A stretch of 64,000 bases of DNA from a virus, in the IMG/VR virus record IMGVR_UViG_3300005095_000072, positions 54,426 to 118,425 of that record; one strand, written 5' to 3'. Every line of letters begins with the position of its first letter. The stretch's first letter is position 1. The position numbers were made by a program, and so were the translations under genes. Below are positions 1 to 7,291 of this stretch, piece after piece. The notes under the pieces were generated by a model. That model searched no databases. It was given only the letters and a program-made list of their open reading frames with translations, and was not told the origin of the DNA.

Positions 1-237
1 TTAAAGTTAGTAAATAAAATAAAAGAAACTTTATCCCAACCTAATATTTATAAAAAAGATTATATAATTCTTTATAGGAGTCAAAAATATATTATATACT
101 TAGATTTGTTCTCTTATAAATATATGAGAGTTGGGCTTAAAATAGGCGAACCTAAAAATGATGAGTTCTATGCAGATATATATTTAAACATTGCAGGAAA
201 TATAGTTATTGTTAGTAAGCAAACTGTGTATATTTAA
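1..237 (+). CDS. Hypothetical protein, 5'-truncated by window edge
   Basis: An open frame runs from the first base to a TAA at 235-237 (about 78 residues visible). The translation is Lys/Ile/Tyr-rich with alternating hydrophobic and charged residues (YIIYLDLFSYKYM, IVIVSKQTVYI), suggesting a small beta-rich fold. The start lies outside the window, so total length is unknown. No family is recognised. Confidence 0.55.
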   Translation, partial: LKLVNKIKETLSQPNIYKKDYIILYRSQKYIIYLDLFSYKYMRVGLKIGEPKNDEFYADIYLNIAGNIVIVSKQTVYI

Positions 238-269
238 TATGAAAATTCTATAAATTGTAAAGGTATAAA

Positions 270-737
270 ATGGATTATATAGTAGATGGAGTAAAGATTT
301 TAGAAATTATGAAGCACGAGCCTAAACCATTACCTTGTGAAAAATGTTATGGCTCATGTTGTGGTAAGAAAGTACATTTCTCTAAAAAAGATTTAAAGAG
401 GATACAAAAGAAATACACTTCTTTAATTGAGAAATTAAAAATATATGCAGTTCAATTAGATAAAAAGACTTTTCAGTTTGAATCAGATTTAGAGAGTTAT
501 AAAAAAGATTGGTATTGTATCTTTTATGATAAAAATAGTAACAAATGTTTGATATATGAGGAAAGACCTCAGGTATGTAGAATGTATGGAAAGTCTAAAC
601 TATTATTATGTCCTTTTGAAGGGATGGATTATGTACCTGAAAAAGGAAGTGCAGAAGAACAAGATTTAGTTATACAAACTCAGATTAAACAATCTCAAAC
701 TTTGTTAGGTAGTTTTAATAAACTAGCAAATATATAA
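270..737 (+). CDS. YkgJ-like cysteine-cluster (Zn/Fe-chelating) protein
   Basis: The 155-residue protein has the cysteine pattern of the YkgJ/UPF0153 zinc- or iron-chelating family: C23xxC26, the pair C30-C31, then C83, C93 in a CLIYEERP context, C103 in VCRMYG, and C114. The invariant 'iY..RP..CR' core is intact. In bacteria the family is linked to metal binding and, in some members, oxidation of Fe-S or flagellar substrates; the phage role is unknown. The ATG at 270 has only a weak AAAGG upstream. A second in-frame ATG at 309 still precedes the cysteine cluster and could be the true start. It begins a run of same-strand genes. Confidence 0.75.
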   Translation: MDYIVDGVKILEIMKHEPKPLPCEKCYGSCCGKKVHFSKKDLKRIQKKYTSLIEKLKIYAVQLDKKTFQFESDLESYKKDWYCIFYDKNSNKCLIYEERPQVCRMYGKSKLLLCPFEGMDYVPEKGSAEEQDLVIQTQIKQSQTLLGSFNKLANI

Positions 738-754
738 ATTCTAGGAGGAAAAAG

Positions 755-1096
755 ATGGGAGATTTTTTAAATATAAGACATTATTTAGAAAATATAATAG
801 ATAGAGTGGAGGATTTAAAAGCAGGTCTTGATGAAGAGAATTTAATAAAGATAAAATGTAGTGATATATGGGATGGGATAGCAGGTAATATTTATCTTGA
901 TAAAGATATGAGAATGATATATCTAACAAGTGAAACTACATTTAAAAGATTATATAAAGAAACTGAGTTCTCTAATATAAATGAAAGCTCTTGGTTAGTT
1001 TTTAAAATAGAAGATACTGAACTATTTGCAATAGATATAGATTATTCTATTGTCTTAGAAGATATTTACCAAAGATTTACAGAGGAAGAACTGTGA
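755..1096 (+). CDS. Hypothetical protein
   Basis: This 113-residue protein starts at ATG 755 behind a strong AGGAGG (about 743-748). It is acidic, with helical ends and a central stretch rich in beta-type residues (GNIYLDKDMRMIYLTSET). It overlaps the next gene by 4 bases (GTGA), indicating translational coupling to the methylase-like protein. No family recognised. Confidence 0.75.
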   Translation: MGDFLNIRHYLENIIDRVEDLKAGLDEENLIKIKCSDIWDGIAGNIYLDKDMRMIYLTSETTFKRLYKETEFSNINESSWLVFKIEDTELFAIDIDYSIVLEDIYQRFTEEEL

Positions 1097-1899
1097 GGCA
1101 AAGAACTATAAAAGATATGTTAGATATATTTCATCAGATAGCTAGTAATGGTTATTCTTTAAATCAAGTATATTCAGATTTTTTAGAGATAACTGCTATT
1201 TCTTTTAGAACTTCTGTTGTAGATGAAAAAACAAGAGAGAAGATAGAAGAACAATATAGTAGATTTTTAGATAAATATAAAGCAGATAATATGAAATTGT
1301 TTGCTAAAGTTTTAGCAGTACTAGTTGAGTTACAAGAACAAGAGTATAGAGATTATTTAGGAGAGTTAGCAAGTGAAGTTGCTATATTGAGTAATAAGAA
1401 AGGTCAAGTCTTTACACCTTTACATATTTCAGATATGATGGTAAAAATGACTTTAAATCAAGATAGTATTAAGAAAGCATATAAAGAACAGGGTTATATA
1501 ACTATTTTAGAACCCTCTGCAGGGACTGGTGCATTTTTAGTATCTATAGCTAGACAAGGAATAAAAGGGGAGTTACCTTGTAATTTTCAAAAGGAAATAA
1601 AGATTCAAGCTTGGGAACTAGATAGAACTGTTTTCTTTGGACTGTATATTCAAGCTTGTCTATTAGGGTTAGATGCTGAGATAATAAATGGAAACACTTT
1701 AACAAGAGAGGTTTATGAAAGATGGATAACTCCTGTATCTCATATAAATAGAATGGAAAGCATTATATCTAATATTTTTACTAAACCTAAAGAACAGGAT
1801 ATATTTAAAGATAGTGATGTTAAACTTGATAGGTCTATAAAAGATAGGATAGCAAAGATGAGTGAGAGACTAAAAAGAGGTGATTTTGATGAAGATTAA
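1093..1899 (+). CDS. N6-adenine DNA methylase-like protein with degenerate motif IV
   Basis: The 268-residue protein carries GQVFTP (104-109), the signature preceding the catalytic fold in HsdM/Mod-type N6 methylases, and a textbook SAM-binding motif I, EPSAGTGAF (140-148). The acidic loop that follows (WELDRT, 174-179) fits motif II. Where the catalytic (N/D)PP(Y/F) should be, the sequence reads SIISNIFTKP (about 223-232), so the di-proline is missing. The protein may bind SAM and DNA without methylating, or serve as a partner subunit. GTG start at 1093 overlaps the upstream stop. Confidence 0.7.
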   Translation: MRQRTIKDMLDIFHQIASNGYSLNQVYSDFLEITAISFRTSVVDEKTREKIEEQYSRFLDKYKADNMKLFAKVLAVLVELQEQEYRDYLGELASEVAILSNKKGQVFTPLHISDMMVKMTLNQDSIKKAYKEQGYITILEPSAGTGAFLVSIARQGIKGELPCNFQKEIKIQAWELDRTVFFGLYIQACLLGLDAEIINGNTLTREVYERWITPVSHINRMESIISNIFTKPKEQDIFKDSDVKLDRSIKDRIAKMSERLKRGDFDED

Positions 1900-2005
1900 A
1901 AATTATTCTCAAAATTGGATTTTAAGAGCTAAAGATAGTTATCATAAGTTAGAGAGTGTTTTAGATGTTTTCTTTCTTAAAATAGCTAATTTTGTTAAGT
2001 TGTAA
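1889..2005 (+). CDS. Small 38-residue hypothetical protein
   Basis: A short frame from ATG 1889 to TAA 2003-2005 overlaps the end of the methylase-like gene. It is preceded by a good AGAGGTGA ribosome binding site at 1875-1882, 7 bases from the ATG. The product is basic and aromatic at the N terminus (MKIKNYSQNWILR) and ends in a hydrophobic helix (VLDVFFLKIANFVKL) that could associate with a membrane. It fills an otherwise empty gap before the kinase gene. Function unknown; possibly not translated. Confidence 0.45.
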   Translation: MKIKNYSQNWILRAKDSYHKLESVLDVFFLKIANFVKL

Positions 2006-2014
2006 GGAAATAAG

Positions 2015-2710
2015 ATGAGTAAAGAGAAAAGAAAAAATTTATATATCAATACAGAGGGGTTAGATAAGTCAGGTAAATCAACTTTACTGAATCAAATAAA
2101 TGGTTACTTTAATAGTAAATTTTTTACAGTAGCAGAGGAACTAGAAATTGGTAAAGAGAGTCCATTTGACTTAAGTAGAGCTATAAGGTCTTATTTGTCT
2201 TTTAGCTCCGAAGAACTTGTCATAGATAAAGAATTATATAATAAGATGGCAGGGATTTTATTTACAGCAAATAGATTTAGGCTTGAAGCTTATGTAAAAT
2301 CTCAAACAACAGTTAAACATCTTATTATGGGTAGAGGTATAGTATCAACTTTAGTATATGCAGAGATAGATGATTTACATTATAATAATTTGATAAAAGA
2401 AATAAACTTAACTAAGCAGTTAATCACTCAACCTGATATTATATTTTACCTCGATATAGATATGAACACTTATATAAATAGATTAGGTAATAACTATTCT
2501 GAGTTAGAGAGCTATGAAGCAGATATACATAGTTTTAACAAATATAAAGCTCGTTATGCTAAATACCTTGATGTTATGGAGAAAAGTGGAGTACAGGTTA
2601 TTAAGTTAGATGGTAGGGATAAACCTGAAATTATCTATAACAATTTTGTTATAGAGATAATAAAAGCAAGACCAGATTTAAACAATAAAAATAGTATATA
2701 TTTTATATAA
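2015..2710 (+). CDS. Thymidylate/deoxynucleoside monophosphate kinase-like protein
   Basis: The 231-residue protein has a P-loop GLDKSGKST (15-23) right after the first beta strand, as in thymidylate kinases, followed by an RGIVSTLVY segment matching the family's substrate-binding 'DR(y/w)..S..ay' region, then PDIIFYLDI, the strand before the lid. The expected reaction is ATP + dTMP to ADP + dTDP. It sits upstream of thyX and the ribonucleotide reductase genes, which fits dTTP supply. ATG 2015 follows AAGGAAATAAG. The substrate could be another dNMP. Confidence 0.8.
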   Translation: MSKEKRKNLYINTEGLDKSGKSTLLNQINGYFNSKFFTVAEELEIGKESPFDLSRAIRSYLSFSSEELVIDKELYNKMAGILFTANRFRLEAYVKSQTTVKHLIMGRGIVSTLVYAEIDDLHYNNLIKEINLTKQLITQPDIIFYLDIDMNTYINRLGNNYSELESYEADIHSFNKYKARYAKYLDVMEKSGVQVIKLDGRDKPEIIYNNFVIEIIKARPDLNNKNSIYFI

Positions 2711-2722
2711 AGAGGATTAAAT

Positions 2723-2950
2723 ATGAGACTAGAGGGTATTAAAACAGGTAAAAGTTTTATGTTCGCTGAGATTGAGTTACTTGCAGATAAAATGAACTTT
2801 AAGTTAGAAGAGTTGGGGGGAAATATTATAGGTAAAAACTTTTTAGTATTGGAAAATCCTTATAAAAAAGATGAACTATATTCTTTTATTTTAACTGATG
2901 TTAATCCTGCTTACATTTATACTTGTATTTATGCAAATAGTAAGGATTAG
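2723..2950 (+). CDS. Hypothetical protein
   Basis: A 75-residue product starts at ATG 2723 behind AGAGGATTAA. It looks like one small alpha/beta domain (LVLENPYKKDELYSFILTD). It lies between the dNMP kinase and a DNA methyltransferase. No family recognised. Confidence 0.65.
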   Translation: MRLEGIKTGKSFMFAEIELLADKMNFKLEELGGNIIGKNFLVLENPYKKDELYSFILTDVNPAYIYTCIYANSKD

Positions 2951-2953
2951 TCT

Positions 2954-3562
2954 GTGAGTAAACACTTAAAAGGAACTTCTTTAGCAGGTGGTAGTAATAT
3001 ACACCAAAGGGTAGAAAATGATTTTTATGCAACTGACCCAAAATCTGTAGAAGATTTGCTTATAAATTATGATATTGATGGAAGTTCTTTTTATGAACCT
3101 TGTTGTGGGCAAGGTCATATATCTAAAGTGTTAGAATGGTATTATCCTAAAGCTAAACATTATGCATCTGATTTAGTATATAGAGGTTATGGACAGGGAA
3201 ATATAGATTTTTTAAATACAAGCATTAATAACTTACCTATTAAAGGTAAAAAAGTAGATTGGATAATAACTAACCCACCTTTTAAGTTAGCACAAGAGTT
3301 TATAGATAAAAGCTTACAACTTACAAATATTGGTGTAGCTATATTCTTGAAAATTCAGTTTTTAGAAGGACAAAAAAGAAAAGAATGGCATCAAAAATTA
3401 CCTTTGAACTTTGTATATGTTTTTAGCTCAAGGCAGTTAGTTCTTAATAATGGAGAGAGGATTAACCCTAAAACAGGAAAAGAATGGTCAAGTACTATGT
3501 GCTTTGCTTGGTTTATCTGGAAACATGGGTATAGTGGAGAACCAATAATAAGGTGGGTATGA
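2954..3562 (+). CDS. N6-adenine DNA methyltransferase
   Basis: The 202-residue protein has SAM motif I as YEPCCGQGH (47-55) and catalytic motif IV as ITNPPF (105-110), the arrangement of small phage Dam-like/N6 methylases. The N terminus (DFYATDP, 23-29) matches the region that opens this family. It should transfer a methyl group from SAM to adenine in DNA, perhaps protecting the phage from host restriction. GTG start at 2954 follows AAGGATTAG. No adjacent restriction gene is seen, so it is probably an orphan enzyme. Confidence 0.82.
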   Translation: MSKHLKGTSLAGGSNIHQRVENDFYATDPKSVEDLLINYDIDGSSFYEPCCGQGHISKVLEWYYPKAKHYASDLVYRGYGQGNIDFLNTSINNLPIKGKKVDWIITNPPFKLAQEFIDKSLQLTNIGVAIFLKIQFLEGQKRKEWHQKLPLNFVYVFSSRQLVLNNGERINPKTGKEWSSTMCFAWFIWKHGYSGEPIIRWV

Positions 3563-4035
3563 TGAAAAAAGAAATAGATGATAGCTTTGTAACAGCTTGG
3601 GGGCAGGTTACTTTAAAAACAGATGCTAGTGGCAGTAGGTTAAAAGATTTTAATTTCAGACAATTTATGGCAAAGTTTATGTATGAACCTATTTTTTCAA
3701 ATTTTGAAGAAACTTTTAAAAGTGCATTAGAGAAACAACTAGAGGGTTACATGCCTAACCACTTGAGAAAATATGTTAAATATGAGATAATACAAGATAA
3801 AAGTAATGTATCTATTGTACCTAAAAATGTATTTACAATTTTTCTTATGATGGGTAAAATACAATATGCTTTAGATAAAATCCCTGAACTTTATTATGAT
3901 AAAGAAAGATATGAAGATAACAAATTTCTTGTATATTATTTTAGAGATGAAAACAATGAAGGGTTTAATTTTATAAGAAAAGAAGAACTTGCTATAAAAA
4001 ATATAATTTTAAATGAAGATAAGAAAAAGGATTAA
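3562..4035 (+). CDS. Hypothetical protein
   Basis: About 157 residues from ATG 3562. This start gives the best spacing to AAGGTGGG (3550-3557) and overlaps the upstream TGA by one base; ATG 3559 and GTG 3553 are in-frame alternatives. The product mixes basic and aromatic stretches (FNFRQFMAKFMYEPIFSNF). It sits directly upstream of thyX. No domain recognised. Confidence 0.65.
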   Translation: MKKEIDDSFVTAWGQVTLKTDASGSRLKDFNFRQFMAKFMYEPIFSNFEETFKSALEKQLEGYMPNHLRKYVKYEIIQDKSNVSIVPKNVFTIFLMMGKIQYALDKIPELYYDKERYEDNKFLVYYFRDENNEGFNFIRKEELAIKNIILNEDKKKD

Positions 4036-4037
4036 AA

Positions 4038-4697
4038 ATGGAAGTAGAACTGTTACACAATACACCTTTACACATAGCGAGTAAAGCTATAAGAACTGCT
4101 TGGCAGAGTTTTGATAAAAGTGATAACGGAGGACAAAAAGATAAAGAGCTTATAGATAGAGTAGGGAATAAGTTTAAACATAGTTCAACTTTAGAGCATC
4201 TGGTTTATACTTTTTATATTAAAGGAATAAGTAGAGCATTATTACAGGAATTAGCAAGGCATAGGATAGCAAGTCTTACCGTAAAATCAACTAGATACAC
4301 ATTAAAAGAATTGAAAGAGGAAAAAATAAAGTGGTTTAATATAGCAGGTGAAGTTACAGATGAAGCATACAACCTTGTAGAGAAATATTGTGTATTACCT
4401 AAAGACTTAGATTTTGAAGATGAAGTTAAATTTAAAATTGCTTTAGCTAATTCTTTAGGAACAATAGCTAACTCTAAATTATCAAATGATAGGATAAAGT
4501 ATTTACTGCCTGAAAGTTATAAAACAGAGCTTACTTACACTATAAATGCTAGAAGCTTACAGAACTTTTTAAGTTTAAGAAGTGATAAATCGGCTTTATG
4601 GGAGATTAGGATATTAGCTCGTAAGTTGTATGAAGCTTTACCTAATGAACATAAATATTTATTTGGAGATTGTATGAAGGATATAAAAAGAACTTAA
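4038..4697 (+). CDS. thyX: Flavin-dependent thymidylate synthase ThyX
   Basis: The 219-residue protein carries the ThyX signature RHR(74-76)xxS79...S84-x-R86-Y87, matching RHRxxSxNxxSxRY except that Asn is Thr81. The downstream YLLPESYKTEL and NFLSLR segments fit the family's FAD/dUMP-binding core. It makes dTMP from dUMP using methylene-tetrahydrofolate, FAD and NADPH. Length is typical of the family. It forms a dTTP-supply group with the dNMP kinase upstream and nrdAB downstream. ATG 4038 follows AAAAAGGATT. Confidence 0.93.
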   Translation: MEVELLHNTPLHIASKAIRTAWQSFDKSDNGGQKDKELIDRVGNKFKHSSTLEHLVYTFYIKGISRALLQELARHRIASLTVKSTRYTLKELKEEKIKWFNIAGEVTDEAYNLVEKYCVLPKDLDFEDEVKFKIALANSLGTIANSKLSNDRIKYLLPESYKTELTYTINARSLQNFLSLRSDKSALWEIRILARKLYEALPNEHKYLFGDCMKDIKRT

Positions 4698-4748
4698 AAC
4701 ATATTTTGATGAGTATTTAAGTATAGTGTAAAAATAGGAACATATAAA

Positions 4749-5084
4749 ATGAGTAAAAATAAAGACTGGAGAAATAGTAGAATCTATAGAATATGGAAGA
4801 TAACTGTTATAAGAAGAGATAGAGTTTGTCAAGTATGTGGCAGTAGAAAAAAGAGACAAGCACATCATATAAATTCTGCCAGATATTTTCCTCATTTAAG
4901 GTTTATAGCAGACAATGGTATATGCTTATGTTATAGTTGTCATTTTCATTTTTATCATATATTATTTAAAGGCGGAACTAAAAAGAAAACAACTAAAGAG
5001 GATTTTGTTAAATTTATGGAGATAGCAAAACATTATATTGAAGTAGGTAAAGGATTAAAAGGTGAGTCAAAAGGAAATATCTAA
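4749..5084 (+). CDS. HNH endonuclease
   Basis: The 111-residue protein has a zinc-finger HNH layout: C27-x2-C30, the catalytic HH pair (39-40), an N at 56, then C61-x2-C64-H65 closing the metal site. It lacks an obvious DNA-specificity domain, so it may be a free-standing homing-type nuclease or a packaging-associated HNH. Its last 23 bases overlap the next gene, whose GTG start lies inside it. ATG 4749 has only a weak AGGAACAT upstream. Confidence 0.8.
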   Translation: MSKNKDWRNSRIYRIWKITVIRRDRVCQVCGSRKKRQAHHINSARYFPHLRFIADNGICLCYSCHFHFYHILFKGGTKKKTTKEDFVKFMEIAKHYIEVGKGLKGESKGNI

Positions 5085-6669
5085 AGAACAGGTAGATTTA
5101 TTTCATGTATCTAAGGTAAATAAGTTATCTAAAGCAAGACTTCATAAGTTAAGAGATATGGTGATATTTAAAAACTCTCCATATCTTAATAAAGAAACTT
5201 TTGAAAAAGCATATAACAAATATAAAAAATATGTTAATTATAAATGGAAGAACTTACTTCATAAATCAGATGAAGAGTTATCTCAAATAATGATGGCTTG
5301 TGCTTATAATTATTATCTCAACAAAGACCATTATTTAAAACAAAGACCAGATGCAAATACAAGAGATTTAACTTTATTCTTAGATACTAGATTATCTAAA
5401 GCCTATGATAGAAAAAATAAAATGTTATTGAAAAATAAGCTAGGTATAGTATTTCTTAATTATTTTGTTAAGGAATTTATCATAGCAACCAGGGTAGATG
5501 GTAAAGAAGATAAGTCAGTATTGAAAACATCTGAAAATTGGAAACAGTTGTATAGAACTACAATAAAAACAGTTTATCTTGGAGATGACCCAACCCCTGC
5601 AAATATATTTTCTACATTGAGGTTTAGTGATGGAGCACAGATACCATCTAATTTTAGACCTTTAAGTGCAGGTTGGATATTTTATAATTATGGTTTTTTA
5701 CCTAATAAAGATAAAACTAAAGATATATATTTGCATTGTAGCTCTGAAGGGTTTTTAGGAAGATTGTTGTCGACTTTTTATATAGCATACCATAATCCTA
5801 ATTATAATATACATTACTATACTATAGACCCAAATATTAATGTAGTAAAAGCTTTTGATGAAGTGGTAGAGTTTCTTAAAGATTATGGAAAAGTTAAGAA
5901 CTGGTTTCCTAAGATTTTTAATATAGGTTCTGAACAAGATGAAGCTGATTTTTATAAATTGTATGGTAAGAAGTTCCATGTATCATTCACAAGCCCACCT
6001 TATTTTAATTTAGAAAAATATGCAGAGACTTATACAATACAGGCAGTCTTAGACATTGAAAATAAAACCAAAAAAGAATACTATGTAATTGATGATAAAA
6101 AAGAAAATATTACTTATATAGAAGCATTGAAGTTATATAGAAAGGGCAACACTGTTTTGTATAAAGATAATAATTTTAATATAGAAGAGAAACATAGTGA
6201 GAGTGATAAAATAGAAATAATAGATAGAGGTCAATACAGACAAGAACTTGCTAGTAAGTTAAAAATAGGTGATAAGATAAAGAGAAACAACTTGGTATAT
6301 AAGATTATTAAAGTGAATAAAGTAGGTCAATCAATGAGATTTAAATCTTATGATGCTTGGAATGAGTATTTTTTGAGACCAACTGTAAAGAACATATATA
6401 ACTGTTTAAACGATAGTTGTTATTTGTTGTTAAATGTAGTTAATATAAAAACTCATCCAACTTTAGAAAATGATACCATTAGAATAGCAAAAGAGAATAA
6501 TTTTAAACATATAGATACATTGAAGTTCAAAATACAAAGAGTACCGGGTTCTGTTAAACTTAAAGATGGTAGCACAGTTCTCCTGAAAGAGTTTAAGAAA
6601 GATTGGGAACCGATATTTGTATTTCAAAAAGGAGAAGATAAAAATAAAGTTGTTAAATCTGACGAGTAA
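5062..6669 (+). CDS. DNA methyltransferase (SPPY type) with an inserted segment
   Basis: The 535-residue protein has catalytic motif TSPPYFNLEKY (310-320), typical of phage N4-cytosine/N6-adenine methylases. A likely SAM-binding element lies in DIYLHCSSEGFLGRLLS (about 221-237). In relatives as I recall them, the strand after 'SPPY..LE.Y' runs straight into 'SY..W...FL.PT..N'. Here about 90-100 residues (about 327-420) separate the two parts, including a basic piece KLKIGDKIKRNNLVYKIIKV. The first 180 residues are helical and basic, probably DNA-binding. GTG start at 5062 lies inside the HNH gene and follows AAAAGG closely. Confidence 0.75.
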   Translation: MSQKEISKEQVDLFHVSKVNKLSKARLHKLRDMVIFKNSPYLNKETFEKAYNKYKKYVNYKWKNLLHKSDEELSQIMMACAYNYYLNKDHYLKQRPDANTRDLTLFLDTRLSKAYDRKNKMLLKNKLGIVFLNYFVKEFIIATRVDGKEDKSVLKTSENWKQLYRTTIKTVYLGDDPTPANIFSTLRFSDGAQIPSNFRPLSAGWIFYNYGFLPNKDKTKDIYLHCSSEGFLGRLLSTFYIAYHNPNYNIHYYTIDPNINVVKAFDEVVEFLKDYGKVKNWFPKIFNIGSEQDEADFYKLYGKKFHVSFTSPPYFNLEKYAETYTIQAVLDIENKTKKEYYVIDDKKENITYIEALKLYRKGNTVLYKDNNFNIEEKHSESDKIEIIDRGQYRQELASKLKIGDKIKRNNLVYKIIKVNKVGQSMRFKSYDAWNEYFLRPTVKNIYNCLNDSCYLLLNVVNIKTHPTLENDTIRIAKENNFKHIDTLKFKIQRVPGSVKLKDGSTVLLKEFKKDWEPIFVFQKGEDKNKVVKSDE

Positions 6670-6779
6670 TGATTTAACAAAATCAGGATAGAGCTATCTT
6701 AAAGATAGAGGGGATTCGGGAGGGCGAAAAACAGTTGTATGACTTTGGACGGTTATATGACTTAGAAAAGGAGTCCATT
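6670..6779 (+). promoter_or_regulatory. Structured, G-rich leader upstream of the exported basic protein
   Basis: This intergenic leader contains two perfect inverted repeats: TGATTT/AAATCA (6670-6685) and CTATCTT/AAGATAG (6694-6708). A G-run segment (GGGG, GGG, GGG, about 6709-6725) follows and stands out in this AT-rich genome. TGGAC at 6746-6750 can pair with GTCCA at 6773-6777, which directly abuts the ribosome binding site (AAAAGGAG) of the next gene. It could be a terminator plus a translation-controlling leader; no known riboswitch is recognised. Confidence 0.45.
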
Positions 6780-7094
6780 ATGAAAAGATTTATGCTAATG
6801 CTTGTAGCAATGGTAGGTGCACTATTCAGTGCTAGTTTTGGTGGTAACAAAGGTGGTAAAGCTTCCGACCTAACTGCTGTTAAAAAAGGTAAAGCAAGTC
6901 CTCTAAGATTTACTAAAGGTAAAAAAGGAACACCTGAGTTGAAAGCAGGTAAAGGAAGACTTACAGAAACCACTAAAAAAGCTATGGATAGAAGAACCAA
7001 TGTAAAAGGTGGTGGAACTACAGCAAGAGGTAAAGTCGGAGGACCAAACACTCCTAAAGTAGCTCCTACAAGAAAACCTAGAAGAAAAAAGTAA
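6780..7094 (+). CDS. Small exported or membrane-anchored, highly basic protein
   Basis: A 104-residue product from ATG 6780, chosen because AAAAGGAG lies 7 bases upstream; the longer in-frame start at 6735 has no comparable site. Residues 1-20 look like a signal peptide or anchor (MKRFMLMLVAMVGALFSASF). The rest is Gly/Lys/Arg/Thr-rich with almost no acidic residues and ends in TRKPRRKK. It is a lone gene between a structured leader and a strong terminator. The role is unknown: possibilities include an exported cationic factor in lysis or envelope disruption, or a nucleic-acid-binding protein at the membrane. Confidence 0.65.
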   Translation: MKRFMLMLVAMVGALFSASFGGNKGGKASDLTAVKKGKASPLRFTKGKKGTPELKAGKGRLTETTKKAMDRRTNVKGGGTTARGKVGGPNTPKVAPTRKPRRKK

Positions 7095-7121
7095 TTTAGC
7101 TTTTAGGAAACCAACTTTTAG

Positions 7122-7158
7122 AAAGAGTAGTTAGAGTAAAACCTGCTACTCTTTTTCT
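7122..7158 (+). terminator. Rho-independent terminator
   Basis: A perfect 9-bp stem AAAGAGTAG (7122-7130) / CTACTCTTT (7146-7154) with a 15-base loop is followed by a T-rich tail (TTTCTATTT). It closes the transcript of the small basic-protein gene and isolates it from nrdA. Confidence 0.8.
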
Positions 7159-7234
7159 ATTTATAATAACTTCAATTAACTTACTTCAAACAATTTAATA
7201 CAACTTAATTTCCAAATCTTTTTAATTGTTAATA

Positions 7235-7265
7235 TTTAATAGAAAGTTTTTAGACTTGTATATAT
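7235..7265 (+). promoter_or_regulatory. Candidate promoter upstream of nrdA
   Basis: The gap 7159-7291 after the terminator is almost pure A/T. It contains TTTAAT (7235-7240) and, 18 bases on, an extended -10-like TTGTATATAT (7256-7265), about 26 bases before the nrdA ATG. A promoter is expected here because a terminator precedes it, but the match is weak in such AT-rich DNA. Confidence 0.4.
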
Positions 7266-7291
7266 TCAAATAGTAATATATAGGAGAAAAG

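Noticed and set aside
741-929. Open frames on the - strand, here and in many other places (e.g. 4659-4895, 6683-7051, 53841-54287)
   Set aside because: They overlap strongly supported + strand genes, lack ribosome binding sites, and have low-complexity translations typical of antisense AT-rich DNA.
6041-6322. Intein in the SPPY methylase
   Set aside because: No Cys/Ser first residue, no TxxH block and no His/Gly-Asn before a Cys/Ser/Thr, so intein chemistry is not supported.
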